A stretch of 64,000 nt of DNA from Streptomyces sp. NRRL S-455 (GCF_000717875.1 NZ_JOCT01000019.1:1-64000), one strand, 5' to 3'; shown: positions 9,478-17,911, numbered from the stretch's first letter. Numbers and translations: made by a program. Notes: generated by a model from the letters alone, not told the origin.

Positions 9478-10038
9478 ATGGGCCGCGTATCGCAGGCGCA
9501 GGCGGAGGAAAATCGCAGGCGAGTGGTGGACACCGCGTCCCGGCTGTTCCGGGAGCAGGGCATGCAGGTCAGCGTCGCCGACCTGATGAAGGCGGCCGGT
9601 CTGACTCACGGCGCCTTCTACAAGCAGTTCGCCTCCAAGGAGGCGCTCGTCGACGAGGCCACCGCCCACGCCTTCGCCGAGCTCGCCCAACGCCACAGCG
9701 CCGGGCTCGAGCGGCACGAAGGGCAGCGCGCCGCCGCCCAGCGGGCGCTGATCGACACCTACCTCTCCGTCGAGCACCGCGACGCCCCGGCGGACGGCTG
9801 CCCGGTCGCCGCGCTCGCCACCGACATCGCGCGCGAGGGCGGAGGGCGCGAGGCCCGTCGCGTCTACGCCGAGGGGGTGGCGGACTTCGCCGATTTCCTG
9901 GCCGATGACGACCAGGACGGCATCGTCCGGCTCTGCACCCTGTTCGGTGCGCTGGCCCTGTCCCGGGCCACCAAGGGCTCCCCGCTCTCCGGGGAGATCC
10001 TCGCCGCCGCGCACGCGGCCTTGACCGAAGCAGGCTGA
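9478..10038 (+). CDS. TetR-family transcriptional regulator
   Basis: A TetR-type repressor of 186 residues. The N-terminal helix-turn-helix reads VADLMKAAGLTHGAFYKQF (about residues 32-50), followed by the conserved FASKEALV. The C-terminal ligand domain contains GCPVAALATDIAREGG, a pattern common in the TetR subgroup that senses electrophiles or aldehydes. The ATG at 9478 is preceded by GGGAGG; a GTG at 9472 overlaps that site and is less likely. It is transcribed away from the SDR, aldo/keto reductase and MDR genes, and the perfect palindrome in the gap suggests it represses itself and those reductases. Confidence 0.9.
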   Translation: MGRVSQAQAEENRRRVVDTASRLFREQGMQVSVADLMKAAGLTHGAFYKQFASKEALVDEATAHAFAELAQRHSAGLERHEGQRAAAQRALIDTYLSVEHRDAPADGCPVAALATDIAREGGGREARRVYAEGVADFADFLADDDQDGIVRLCTLFGALALSRATKGSPLSGEILAAAHAALTEAG

Positions 10039-10207
10039 CCAGGGACTCGGTGCGGGTGCCCATCGACCGGGCTCGTGGGTGACGAGGGCATTCGTGGCCA
10101 GACGGAGGCGGTGGGAGAAGGCCGCCGGCGCCTGCGGGGCCGGCATCACCCTGCGCGAGTCAGTTCCGGGCCGGGGCGTCAGGTGGCCTCCGGGCGGTGC
10201 GGCGAGG

Positions 10208-10500
10208 TCATCGCAGGGTGAGGGGGGTCTCGCTCTCGGCGCGGGTCAGCTTCTCGGGGTTGCGGACGACGTAGAGGCCGGTGACCAGGACAAGGCCCTG
10301 TTCCGGGCCCGGCCCGCGCCGCTCCCGTTCCCGCCGAACCCGCTGACCTCACCGCGAACAGCAAGACGCTGCTGTACCGGCGCCTGGTGACGGCCACAGG
10401 AGGTGGCGACCACCGCCACCACCGCGCCGACCACGAGTTCGGCGTGGTGCGGCACCTTGAACTTCGGGTGCCCCGCGGCCAGGGCATGCGGCAGTCGACC
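10208..10500 (-). pseudogene. Remnant of a SigJ-type ECF sigma factor gene
   Basis: No intact gene is present between 10039 and 10599. On the minus strand the last 30 or so codons read as LVTGLYVVRNPEKLTRAE, typical of the C-terminal SnoaL-like tail of SigJ-family ECF sigma factors, and end at a stop near 10208. Farther upstream, related-looking pieces such as GHPKFKVPHHAELVVGAV lie in another frame. No sigma-2 or sigma-4 region remains. I read this as a decayed, frameshifted 3' end. The identification rests on one short motif, so it is tentative. Confidence 0.45.
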
Positions 10501-10573
10501 ACGCTCAGCGGCGGCGCGAGTTGAACGTGGCGACGTGGTCTGGAGCCGAGTGGCCGGCGTTACCTCGCCATCT

Positions 10574-10592
10574 TGATACCAGCCCGGTATCA
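10574..10592. promoter_or_regulatory. Palindromic operator and -10 of the toxin-antitoxin operon
   Basis: TGATACC and GGTATCA form a perfect 7-base inverted repeat around a 5-base centre, directly upstream of the antitoxin gene. The right arm overlaps a -10-like TATCAT at 10588-10593. The antitoxin ATG is only six bases farther on, so the transcript is probably leaderless. Type II antitoxins with ribbon-helix-helix folds normally bind such sites to repress their own operon; that role is inferred. Confidence 0.6.
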
Positions 10593-10599
10593 TGGCTGC

Positions 10600-10794
10600 A
10601 TGGCGATGACACTCCGACTCCCCGACGACCTTGACGCGAAGCTCACCGAGCGTGCTCGTCGGGAAGGTCGCAGCAAGCAGGAACTCGCCATCGAGGCCAT
10701 TCGTGAAGCCCAGGAGCGGGCTGAGCTGAAGGTCGAGGACGTTCTCACGGAACTCATGGACAGCGATGCAGAGATCTTGGACTACCTGAAGTGA
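10600..10794 (+). CDS. Ribbon-helix-helix (CopG/Arc-like) antitoxin
   Basis: A 64-residue protein starting MAMTLRLPDDLDAKLTERAR, the beta-strand plus two-helix pattern of a ribbon-helix-helix DNA-binding antitoxin. The acidic C-terminus (VEDVLTELMDSDAEILDYLK) would be the part that neutralises the toxin. There is no ribosome binding site before the ATG at 10600. Instead a -10-like TATCAT ends six bases upstream, which suggests leaderless translation; an ATG at 10606 is an alternative. The stop codon overlaps the GTG of the Doc gene by four bases, so antitoxin and toxin are co-translated. It is intact although everything around it is decayed. Confidence 0.85.
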   Translation: MAMTLRLPDDLDAKLTERARREGRSKQELAIEAIREAQERAELKVEDVLTELMDSDAEILDYLK

Positions 10795-11183
10795 GCACCG
10801 TGCGCTACGTCCAGATCGACGAGATCCTGGCCATCGCCCGCACGGTCAACGGTACCGAGCACAGCGTGCGTGACCTGGGGCTTCTGGTGTCAGCTGTCGA
10901 ACGGCCCCGGACCAACGTGTTCGGGGCCGAGTTGTATCCCACGCTGCACGAGAAGGCGGCGGCGCTGCTGCACTCCGTGGCTCGCAATCACGCGCTGATC
11001 GACGGCAACAAGCGCACCGCCTGGCTCGCCATGCGTGTCTTCCTTCGGTTCAACGGCGTCAGCGCCGGTACCGTCCCGCCACCCGTCTCCGTTGCCGGCC
11101 CGTTCGTCGAGGAAGTCGCACAGGACAACATCGATGTACCGGTCATCGCCAAGCGCCTCTCGACCTGGTTCCCCATCTCCTGA
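10791..11183 (+). CDS. doc: Doc-family toxin (Fic/Doc fold, type II toxin-antitoxin)
   Basis: A 130-residue death-on-curing toxin. The Fic/Doc signature HALIDGNKRTAW, near residues 66-77, gives the catalytic His and the Asn-Lys-Arg phosphate-binding loop. In Doc proteins this fold phosphorylates elongation factor EF-Tu rather than adenylylating targets. That activity is taken from the family and not shown here. The motif keeps the catalytic His, so the toxin looks active. The gene starts at GTG 10791 inside the antitoxin stop. It is a complete module of about 600 bases sitting between remnants of other genes, consistent with a mobile or addictive locus. Confidence 0.9.
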   Translation: MSTVRYVQIDEILAIARTVNGTEHSVRDLGLLVSAVERPRTNVFGAELYPTLHEKAAALLHSVARNHALIDGNKRTAWLAMRVFLRFNGVSAGTVPPPVSVAGPFVEEVAQDNIDVPVIAKRLSTWFPIS

Positions 11184-11349
11184 CGTTCGACGTCGTGCGG
11201 TGTAAGCGGTGCTGGCTCCGGGCAGCCTGATCTCGTTCTCCTGGGATCCGCTCGTTCAGCGGCTTGATTCGTATGCCCTGGAGAGACGGAGCAGCGAGTC
11301 CGCTCGGCTGGCTGTTGTCAGCGTCCGGGCGGCAAAAGGTTCCCGGCGC

Positions 11350-11465
11350 GGCCCGCGGCGTCGACGTCCGGCCAAGCTCCACGCCGACAAGGGCTACGAC
11401 TGCGACCACCTGCGCCGCCGACTGCGCAAGCGCGGCGTGGTGCACACGGCCGGCCGCGCACGGAG
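11350..11465 (+). mobile_element. IS5-family transposase fragment
   Basis: A short open stretch encodes RRPAKLHADKGYDCDHLRRR followed by LRKRGVVH. This is very close to the DDE-type transposase segment around the second catalytic Asp (HADKGYD) of Streptomyces IS5-family elements. No N-terminal part, no final Glu region and no terminal inverted repeats were found, so it is a scrap of about 40 codons. It ends where the kdpD fragment begins, marking a recombination junction. Confidence 0.6.
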
Positions 11466-12363
11466 GTGATGCTGCACGGCCTGGAGGAGATGCCGCGCAA
11501 GGAGCTGGAGTACCGCGGCGGCGTCTTCACCGAGATGGACGTCGACGCGGTCCTGGACCGCCGCCCGCAGGTCGCCCTGGTCGACGAGCTGGCCCACACC
11601 AACATCCCGGGCTCACGCAACACCAAGTCATATCCACGGTGAACATCCAGCACCTGGAGTCCCTCGGTGACGTCGTCGAGTCCATCACCGGCATCCGGCA
11701 GCGGGAGACCGGGCCCGACGAGGTGGTGCGCCGGGCCTCAGCCACGACCTGCGCACCCCGATCGCCGGCATCAAGGCATCGGTGTCCAGCCTGCGTTCGG
11801 ACGACGTCGAGTGGTCGGAGGAGGACCGGGCCGATCTCCTGGAGGCGATCGAGGAAGGCGCGGACCGTCTCGACCACCTGGTCGGAAACCTGCTGGACAT
11901 GTCACGCCTGCAGACCGGCACCCTCGCCCCGCTCATCCGCGAGATCGACCTGGACATCCCCGAGACCCTGCCCATGGTGGCCACCGACAAGGGTCTGCTG
12001 GAGCGCGTGGTCGCCAACATCGTGGAGAACGCGGTGAAGTACAGCCCCGAGGACGAGCCGGTCCTGGTGGCGGCCAGTGCCATCGCCGACCGGGTCGAAC
12101 TCCGTGTCGTGGACCGCGGACCGGCCGTCCCCGACGAGGCCAAGGACCGCATCTTCGCGCCCTTCCAGTGCTACGGCGACGCCCCGCGCGGCAACGGCGT
12201 CGGTCTCGGTCTCGCGGTCGCCCGCGGCTTCGCCGAGGCCATGGGCGGCACCCTCCATGCCGAGGACACCCCCGGCGGCGGCTTGACCATGGTGCTCAGC
12301 CTGCCGACCGCCGCGGAGCGTCAGACGGTTCCCGCGCATCTTCCGGCGCCCGCCACCTCGTAG
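11460..12363 (+). pseudogene. kdpD: kdpD remnant (osmosensitive K+ channel sensor kinase), internally deleted
   Basis: Three pieces of KdpD lie in order on the plus strand but in different frames. From 11460 comes TEVMLHGLEEMPR...FTEMDVDAVL...VALVDELAHTNIPGSRN, part of the N-terminal sensor domain. From about 11629 comes STVNIQHLESLGDVVESITG, with residues missing between the two. From about 11730 comes the kinase: H-box LSHDLRTPIAGIK, then an HATPase domain with VVANIVENAVKYSPEDEP and GLGLAVARGFAEAMGG, ending at 12363. The Walker A part, the UspA-like domain and all membrane segments are gone. The longest open piece (11782-12363) lacks the phospho-accepting His, so no working sensor can be made. 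The kdpFABC and kdpE partners are not nearby. Confidence 0.8.
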
Positions 12364-12394
12364 TCCACGCCGGGCCGCGGCGACGGTGACTGTC

Positions 12395-15300
12395 TCAGGC
12401 CGACGCGAATCGGTAGGACCCCGAGCCGACCTCGAACACTGCAGCGCCGTCCTCCATGCGGAGGAACCGGACGCCCTTGACGGTGTCCGCCGGACGGCCG
12501 CTCTCGGTGACCGCCCGGCGGCTCGTGGACGGCACGTGAACCTCCGCGACGGTGTTGACCGGCACTGTCACCTTCAGATCGAACGCGCCGTCGCGGGTGC
12601 TCCATCGTGACGACAGAAGGCCGTGGACGGTCTTGAGGCTTCCTGAGCCCTGCGTCAGGTTCCCTCCGGGCGCCGGTGCGATGCGGGACCGCTTGTAGCC
12701 GGGGTCGACCGCGGAGAGGCCGCCGATGTTCCGGAACATCCAGTCGCCCACGGCGCCGTACGCGTAGTGGTTGAAGGAGTTCATGTCGACCGGGCCGAAG
12801 CTGCCGTCGGGCATGATCGAGTTCCAGCGTTCCCACATGGTGGTGGCACCGTTGGCCACCTCGTAGCCCCAGGACGGGTAGTCCTTGTGCAGCAGCATCG
12901 TGTAGGCGAGGTCGTTCCGGCCGATCTTGCTCAACGCGGGCAGCAGCAGGGGTGTGCCGATGAAGCCGGTGCGCAGGTGGTGGTCGGTGAGCGCCAGTTT
13001 GGCCACGAACCTCTCGCCGGCCTTCTCGACCAGCGCCGGGTCCGAGATCAGGTCCATGCCGAGGGCCAGCGCGTACCCGGTCTGCGAGTTGCCCTTGACG
13101 GTGCCGTCGGCGTCGACGTAGGCCTTGGTGAAGGCGGAGCGGATGTCGGCGGAGAGTTCGCTGTAGTCGGCAGCCGCCGCCTCGTCGCCCAGCGCCTCGG
13201 CCACCTCCGCCATCATGCGGGCGTCCTCGGCGTAGTAGGCCGTGCCCAGGACGCCCTGCTCGGTCGGGTCGTCCAGATGCAGCCAGTCGTTGGTGAAGAA
13301 CGTGGTGCGGCCGGGCTCGAGAAGGTCCGGTCCGGCGCTGTCGCGCACGAACTGGAAGAACTTCCGCATGGCGGTGTAGTTCTCCCGCAGGATGCGGGTG
13401 TCGCCGTAGGAGCGCCACACGTGGTACGGCACGGTGATCATCACGTCGGACCAGCCGACACCGCTGTCGCTGAACTGACCCTGCGGGGTCGGAACCACCG
13501 CAGGCAGATCACCGTTGGCGTACTGGGAGTTGCGCACGTCCGTCATCCAGTGGGACAGGAAGGCCCGGGTGTCGACCAGGTAGTTGGCCGTCGGCGCGAA
13601 CAGGCTGATGTCTCCCGTCCAGCCCAGGCGCTCGTCACGGGCCGGGGTGTCGGTGGGAATGGACAGGAAGTTGCCCCGCTGGCTCCAGGAGATGTTGCTC
13701 ACCAGTTGGTCGAGCATGCTGTCCGAGGTCTTCAGCGTGCCGGTCGAGGGGAGGTCGGATCCCCACACCACGCCCTTGACGTCGGCGAGGGCGGGGGGCT
13801 CGTCCACGCCGGTGATCTCGATGTAGCGGAACCCGTGCTGGGTGAAGGTGGGTTCATAGGTGACCGTTCCGGACTCGGCGAACGTGTAGCGGTCGGTGAC
13901 CTTGGCACTGCGGAAGTTGTCGGTGTAGAGCGTGCCGTTCTTGTTGAGCACCTCCGCGTGGCGGATCCTGACCGTCTGGCCGGCGGTGCCGGTCAGGGTC
14001 AGCCGCGACACGCCCACCATGTTCTGGCCGAGGTCATAGACGTAGGAGCCGGCGGTGGGCTCGCTCATGGTCCGGGCCTCGAGCACCTGGGTCCGGCGCA
14101 CCGGTTCGTCGCTCTGCGGGACCAGGAGGGCGGTGCGGGACTGAAGGCTCGCGGCGGGTTCCCACGTGGCGTCGTCGAATCCCGGGCGGCTCCAGCCCGA
14201 CTGCTCCAGGCGGGCGTCGTAGGTCTCGCCGTCCTGCAGGTCGGCCTTGACGTAGGGGCCGTCCGCCGTCTTCCACGAACCGTCCGTCTCGATCCACTGG
14301 ACCGACCCGTCGGTGTACGTGATGCGCATCCTCGCCACCAACGCGGGGGTGTCCCCGTACTGACCGCTCCAGCCGAGCCCGACCTTGCCGGCCCACCAGC
14401 CGTCCGCCAGGGACGCGCCGATGGCGTTGTCGCCGTCGGCGAGCAGCCTCGTCACGTCGTAGGTCTGGGACTGGATGCGCTTGTGGTAGTCGGTCCAGCC
14501 CGGCGCGAGCACCTGGTCGCCGACCCGCCTGCCGTTGATCTCCAGCTGGTAGAGGCCGAGTGCCGAGGCGTAGACCCGCGCGGAGGCGACCTCCTTGCCG
14601 GGCTCGGTGGCGAAGTCCTTGCGCAGCAGGGGCAGCGGCCGGCCCGCGGGGGCGTAGAGGGCGTCCGTGGTGCCGGACACCACGAGCGTGGAGTCGACGA
14701 TGTCGCCGCCGGTGAAGGGGTTGCGTCCGGAGGCGAGGTCGGTGTCGAGCAGCGTGCTGCCGTCCGTGCCGGTCACGACGGCGTCGTAGACCGTTCCGCG
14801 TTCGCCGCAACAGGCGTGGGTGCGGAAACCGATGTAGCCCTTGGTGAACGTGGAGTCCGTGAAGGTGCTGACCGGCTTGCCGTCGAGGGTCGTCCTGATG
14901 GTGCTGCCCACGACGTCGTAGCGGACGGTGTGCCGGCCGGCGAGGAGATCCGCGTTGGTGAAGCCGTGGGGCGCGAGAGCGACCTCCTGCACCACGGAGT
15001 AGCTGCCCTTGACCTGCTTGTGCAGCCTCAGCACGGGGGCCGGTCCGGTGACGTTGAACTGCCACATGTACCCGTTGCTCGCGTCGGAGGCACGCAGGAA
15101 CATGCCGAAGGCGGCGTTGTCGAGCCTGAAGTCGACGGTGGCGGTGTAGTCGGTCCACTTGTCCAGCTCACTCGCGGCCTTCGGACGCGTGATCCACTGG
15201 GCGTCCTTCCAGTCGCCGGCATTCAGCAGGCCGGTCTCGAAGGACGCGGGTGCGCTCCACCGGCTGGCCGCTCCCTCGTCGTCCCAGGCCCGGACGCGCC

Positions 15301-15667
15301 AGTAGTAGCGTGTGTTCGACTCCAGCTCAGCACCGCCGTACCTGATGCCGACCTGGCGATCGGAGGTCACCTTGCCGGACGCCCACACCCCGGCCGACCC
15401 CGGCGAGCGTCCGATCCGGATCTCATAGGCCTGCTGCGACGCCGCCCGCCTGTCCGACGCCAACTGCCAGCCGAAGACCGGGTCTTCATCACCGATGCCC
15501 AGCGGGTTCACCCGGCCGTTGGTGGTCAGGGCTTTCACGGCGAACCGTGCGTCCGACGCCGACGCCGCGGAGGAGACGGACGCCGGCATGATCGCCACGC
15601 TGCCGATCACGGCGAACACAATGCAGCCGCTGAGAATCACGGACGGGAACGAGCGTCTGTGGAGCAT
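12395..15667 (-). CDS. Secreted alpha-L-rhamnosidase (GH78)
   Basis: This 1090-residue glycoside hydrolase removes terminal alpha-L-rhamnose from plant or polysaccharide substrates outside the cell. A Sec signal peptide (residues about 1-35, hydrophobic ILSGCIVFAVIGSVA, cut near SSAASA) is followed by a fibronectin-like region with VFGWQL, a concanavalin-like domain (about 150-310), the beta-sandwich N domain of bacterial rhamnosidases, and the (alpha/alpha)6 catalytic domain. The catalytic domain holds the conserved acidic segment PARDERLGWTGD, with the proposed general acid, and GVLGTAYYAEDARMMAE. A C-terminal beta domain closes the protein. The ATG at 15667 has GGAG five bases upstream. 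A sigma-70-like promoter and LacI-type operator precede it, so induction by a rhamnose-type sugar is likely. No LacI gene is adjacent. Confidence 0.93.
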   Translation of the reverse strand: MLHRRSFPSVILSGCIVFAVIGSVAIMPASVSSAASASDARFAVKALTTNGRVNPLGIGDEDPVFGWQLASDRRAASQQAYEIRIGRSPGSAGVWASGKVTSDRQVGIRYGGAELESNTRYYWRVRAWDDEGAASRWSAPASFETGLLNAGDWKDAQWITRPKAASELDKWTDYTATVDFRLDNAAFGMFLRASDASNGYMWQFNVTGPAPVLRLHKQVKGSYSVVQEVALAPHGFTNADLLAGRHTVRYDVVGSTIRTTLDGKPVSTFTDSTFTKGYIGFRTHACCGERGTVYDAVVTGTDGSTLLDTDLASGRNPFTGGDIVDSTLVVSGTTDALYAPAGRPLPLLRKDFATEPGKEVASARVYASALGLYQLEINGRRVGDQVLAPGWTDYHKRIQSQTYDVTRLLADGDNAIGASLADGWWAGKVGLGWSGQYGDTPALVARMRITYTDGSVQWIETDGSWKTADGPYVKADLQDGETYDARLEQSGWSRPGFDDATWEPAASLQSRTALLVPQSDEPVRRTQVLEARTMSEPTAGSYVYDLGQNMVGVSRLTLTGTAGQTVRIRHAEVLNKNGTLYTDNFRSAKVTDRYTFAESGTVTYEPTFTQHGFRYIEITGVDEPPALADVKGVVWGSDLPSTGTLKTSDSMLDQLVSNISWSQRGNFLSIPTDTPARDERLGWTGDISLFAPTANYLVDTRAFLSHWMTDVRNSQYANGDLPAVVPTPQGQFSDSGVGWSDVMITVPYHVWRSYGDTRILRENYTAMRKFFQFVRDSAGPDLLEPGRTTFFTNDWLHLDDPTEQGVLGTAYYAEDARMMAEVAEALGDEAAAADYSELSADIRSAFTKAYVDADGTVKGNSQTGYALALGMDLISDPALVEKAGERFVAKLALTDHHLRTGFIGTPLLLPALSKIGRNDLAYTMLLHKDYPSWGYEVANGATTMWERWNSIMPDGSFGPVDMNSFNHYAYGAVGDWMFRNIGGLSAVDPGYKRSRIAPAPGGNLTQGSGSLKTVHGLLSSRWSTRDGAFDLKVTVPVNTVAEVHVPSTSRRAVTESGRPADTVKGVRFLRMEDGAAVFEVGSGSYRFASA

Positions 15668-15680
15668 GGCATCTCCATCG

Positions 15681-15696
15681 TTTGAATCGTTTCAAA
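15681..15696 (-). promoter_or_regulatory. LacI-type operator of the rhamnosidase gene
   Basis: The perfect inverted repeat TTTGAA-TCGT-TTCAAA (TTTGAAACGATTCAAA on the coding strand) lies 14 bases upstream of the rhamnosidase start and just downstream of its predicted transcription start. The form matches LacI/GalR-family operators that control sugar hydrolases in Streptomyces. A bound repressor would act as a roadblock; the regulator itself is not in the window. Confidence 0.65.
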
Positions 15697-15712
15697 AGCC
15701 CGAATTGCCGGG

Positions 15713-15741
15713 ACTCTACTGGCGTGACGATGACACGTCAA
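15713..15741 (-). promoter_or_regulatory. Sigma-70-type promoter of the rhamnosidase gene
   Basis: On the minus strand TTGACG (-35, 15736-15741) and TAGAGT (-10, 15713-15718) are separated by exactly 17 bases. Both match the HrdB-type consensus well, and the predicted start, near 15706, falls a few bases before the LacI-type palindrome. It is the clearest canonical promoter in the window. Confidence 0.65.
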
Positions 15742-15804
15742 GAAGTGGAACGCGGACTCCGCCGGATCTTCGGCAGTCGCCGTCGGCGTGGGGGGCCGAC
15801 AGGG

Positions 15805-16686
15805 TCAGGCGATCGGTGGCGAGGCGGCCAGGTCGTGGTCGGAGGCCCAGGAGGAGAGGATGCGCAGCCGCTCGTGGGTGGGAGAGCCGGGGGCCGCGGT
15901 CCAGACGGTCAGGTTCTGGTCCGGGTCGGTGTTGGCGGTGAGGGTGTCCCAGTCCAGGACGAGCTCGCCGACGACCGGATGATTCAGGGTCTTCGTGCCC
16001 ACGGTGCGGGCGGCGACGTGGTGTTCGCCCCACCATCGGGCGAACTCCTGGTCACGCATGGACAGTTCACCGACCAGCTCGATCAGGCGGGGGTCCTCGG
16101 GGTACTTGGCGGCCTCCATCCGCAGCTGGGCCACGGAGATCCGCGCGGAGGTCCTCCAGTCGGCGTACAGGGTGCGCATGGCGGGATCGGTGAAGATGAT
16201 CCGGGGATAGTTGCGGTGCTTCTCCGGGATACGCGAGAAGTCGGTGACCAGGGCGGCGGCCAGCGCGTTCCAGGCGAGGATGTCTCCGCGCCGGCCCTGC
16301 ACGATGGCCGGGGTGGCGGTGAGGTCGTCCAGGACCCGCTGCAGCTGTGGCTGGACCTTCTGCCGGCCTCGGCGCCGGGTGCGGGTGGTGGTCTTGCCCG
16401 CGAGCTGGAAGAGGTAGCCGCGCTCGTCGTCGTCCAGGTGGAGCACGCGGGCGAGGGCGTCCAGTACGGGGGCAGACGCCTGCATGCGGCCCTGCTCGAG
16501 GCGGGTGTAGTAGTCCGTGCTGATGCTGGCGAGCTGGGCGACCTCCTCGCGGCGCAGCCCGTCGACCCGGCGGGGCCTGCCCGTCTCGGGCAGCCCGACC
16601 GTGCGCGGGCTCAGCTCCGAGCGGCGCTTCTTGAGGAATTCACCCAGCTCGTCGAGTGGAACATTGCTGGTCATGCTGCCCAGCAT
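15805..16686 (-). CDS. XRE-family regulator with MmyB-like ligand-binding domain
   Basis: A 293-residue regulator of the MmyB-like group that is abundant in Streptomyces. The helix-turn-helix (about residues 25-75) reads GLRREEVAQLASISTDYYTR followed by LEQGRMQ. The C-terminal domain (about 115-280) is the PAS-like MmyB ligand pocket with the usual DFSRIPEKHRNYPR and SPTHERLRIL segments. Two starts are possible, ATG at 16686 and ATG at 16674, neither with a strong ribosome site. It is divergent from the alcohol dehydrogenase operon. The members of this group usually activate or repress a neighbouring dehydrogenase/reductase gene, and the repeats at 16702-16749 fit that role. Confidence 0.9.
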   Translation of the reverse strand: MLGSMTSNVPLDELGEFLKKRRSELSPRTVGLPETGRPRRVDGLRREEVAQLASISTDYYTRLEQGRMQASAPVLDALARVLHLDDDERGYLFQLAGKTTTRTRRRGRQKVQPQLQRVLDDLTATPAIVQGRRGDILAWNALAAALVTDFSRIPEKHRNYPRIIFTDPAMRTLYADWRTSARISVAQLRMEAAKYPEDPRLIELVGELSMRDQEFARWWGEHHVAARTVGTKTLNHPVVGELVLDWDTLTANTDPDQNLTVWTAAPGSPTHERLRILSSWASDHDLAASPPIA

Positions 16687-16701
16687 GACACCGATCCCAC
16701 T

Positions 16702-16749
16702 CTGGGAAGGGGGGAGAATTTACTCCCAGGATGTTCCCGTCCCAGGATG
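16702..16749. promoter_or_regulatory. Repeat-rich divergent control region (probable MmyB-like regulator sites)
   Basis: CTGGGA (16702-16707) and TCCCAG (16724-16729) form an inverted repeat, with an inner GGGAG/CTCCC pair. CCCAGGATG occurs as a direct repeat at 16725-16733 and 16741-16749, 16 bases apart. All lie between the divergent regulator and dehydrogenase genes. This arrangement suggests cooperative binding of the neighbouring regulator; the protein-site pairing is inferred. Confidence 0.45.
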
Positions 16750-16855
16750 GATTCCTCCTCTTTTCGCACCTTCCCTCGCGTGTGAGGCTCGATCTTGAGC
16801 AGCCGTTCCCCCGGCTGCGGCACCCCCGACCCTCGCAGTGAAGGAAGACCCTGGC

Positions 16856-17872
16856 ATGCGCGGAGCAATGATCCACGCCCCCGGCGACGTGCGGATCGAG
16901 AACCTCGACGACCCGGAGATCGTCAAGCCGACGGACGCGGTGATCCGTACGGTCGCCACCTGTGTGTGCGGCTCGGACCTGTGGCCCTACCGCGGACTGG
17001 AGCCCATCGGCGACCCGCATCCGATGGGGCACGAGTACGTCGGCATCGTCGAGGAGGTCGGTGCCGAGGTCACCAACGTCAAGCCGGGACAGTTCGTGGT
17101 CGGCTCCTTCGCCACCTCGGACAACACCTGCGTGAACTGCCGCAACGGCTGGCAGTCCAACTGCCTGCACCGCGAGTTCATGAGCACCTGCCAGGCCGAC
17201 TACGTCCGCATCCCCAACGCCCGCGGCACCCTCGTCGCCACCGACGAGCACCCGGACACCGAGTTCGTGCCCAGCCTGCTCGCCGTGTCCGACGTGCTGG
17301 GCACCGGCTGGTACGCCGCCCTCGCCGCCGAGGTCGAGCCCGGATCCACCGCCGTCGTGGTCGGTGACGGAGCGGTCGGCCTGTGCGGTGTCATCGCCGC
17401 CAGGGAACTCGGCGCCGAGCGGATCATCGCCATGAGCCGCCACGCGTCACGCCAGAAGCTGGCCGTGGAATTCGGCGCCACCGACATCGTCGGCGAACGC
17501 GGCGAGGAAGGCATCGCCCGCGTCAAGGAGTTGACGAACGGCGTCGGCGCCGACTCGGTACTGGAGTGCGTCGGCACCCCCGAGGCCATGCGGCAGGCCC
17601 TGCACTCCGCCCGGCCCGGTGGCAACGTCGGCTTCGTCGGCGTCCCGCACGAGGTGCGGGTGGACGGCGAGGAGCTGTTCTTCTCCCACGTCGGCCTGCG
17701 CGGCGGCCCCGCCCCCGTCCGCCGCTACCTGCCCGACCTGATCGACCGCGTCCTGACCGGCCGGATCAACCCGGGCAAGGTCTTCGACCTCACCCTGCCC
17801 CTGGACCAGGTCGCCGAGGGCTACCAGGCGATGGACGAGCGCCGCGCCATCAAGGCCCTCCTCAAGCCCTGA
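16856..17872 (+). CDS. Zinc-dependent alcohol dehydrogenase family protein
   Basis: A 338-residue medium-chain dehydrogenase. The catalytic zinc Cys lies in VCGSDLWPYRG and the zinc His-Glu in MGHEYVG. The Rossmann motif is VVGDGAVGLCGV. In the structural-zinc loop (NTCVNCRNGWQSNC) one of the four usual cysteines is missing, as in several bacterial members. The start is the ATG at 16856; a GTG at 16838 is in frame but overlaps the AAGGA that would serve the ATG. It is first in a same-strand run with an SDR, a lipoprotein, a second SDR and a cupin protein. The order suggests a small catabolic or detoxification operon controlled by the divergent MmyB-like regulator. Confidence 0.88.
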   Translation: MRGAMIHAPGDVRIENLDDPEIVKPTDAVIRTVATCVCGSDLWPYRGLEPIGDPHPMGHEYVGIVEEVGAEVTNVKPGQFVVGSFATSDNTCVNCRNGWQSNCLHREFMSTCQADYVRIPNARGTLVATDEHPDTEFVPSLLAVSDVLGTGWYAALAAEVEPGSTAVVVGDGAVGLCGVIAARELGAERIIAMSRHASRQKLAVEFGATDIVGERGEEGIARVKELTNGVGADSVLECVGTPEAMRQALHSARPGGNVGFVGVPHEVRVDGEELFFSHVGLRGGPAPVRRYLPDLIDRVLTGRINPGKVFDLTLPLDQVAEGYQAMDERRAIKALLKP

Positions 17873-17911
17873 CCGCGTCCGCGTCCCCACCCGCTCACAC
17901 AAGGACCGACC

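Noticed and set aside
12767..15685. A 972-codon open frame antisense to the rhamnosidase gene
   Set aside because: It mirrors the rhamnosidase frame, is rich in Val, Gly, Asp and Arg without family motifs, and such shadows are expected opposite GC3-biased genes.
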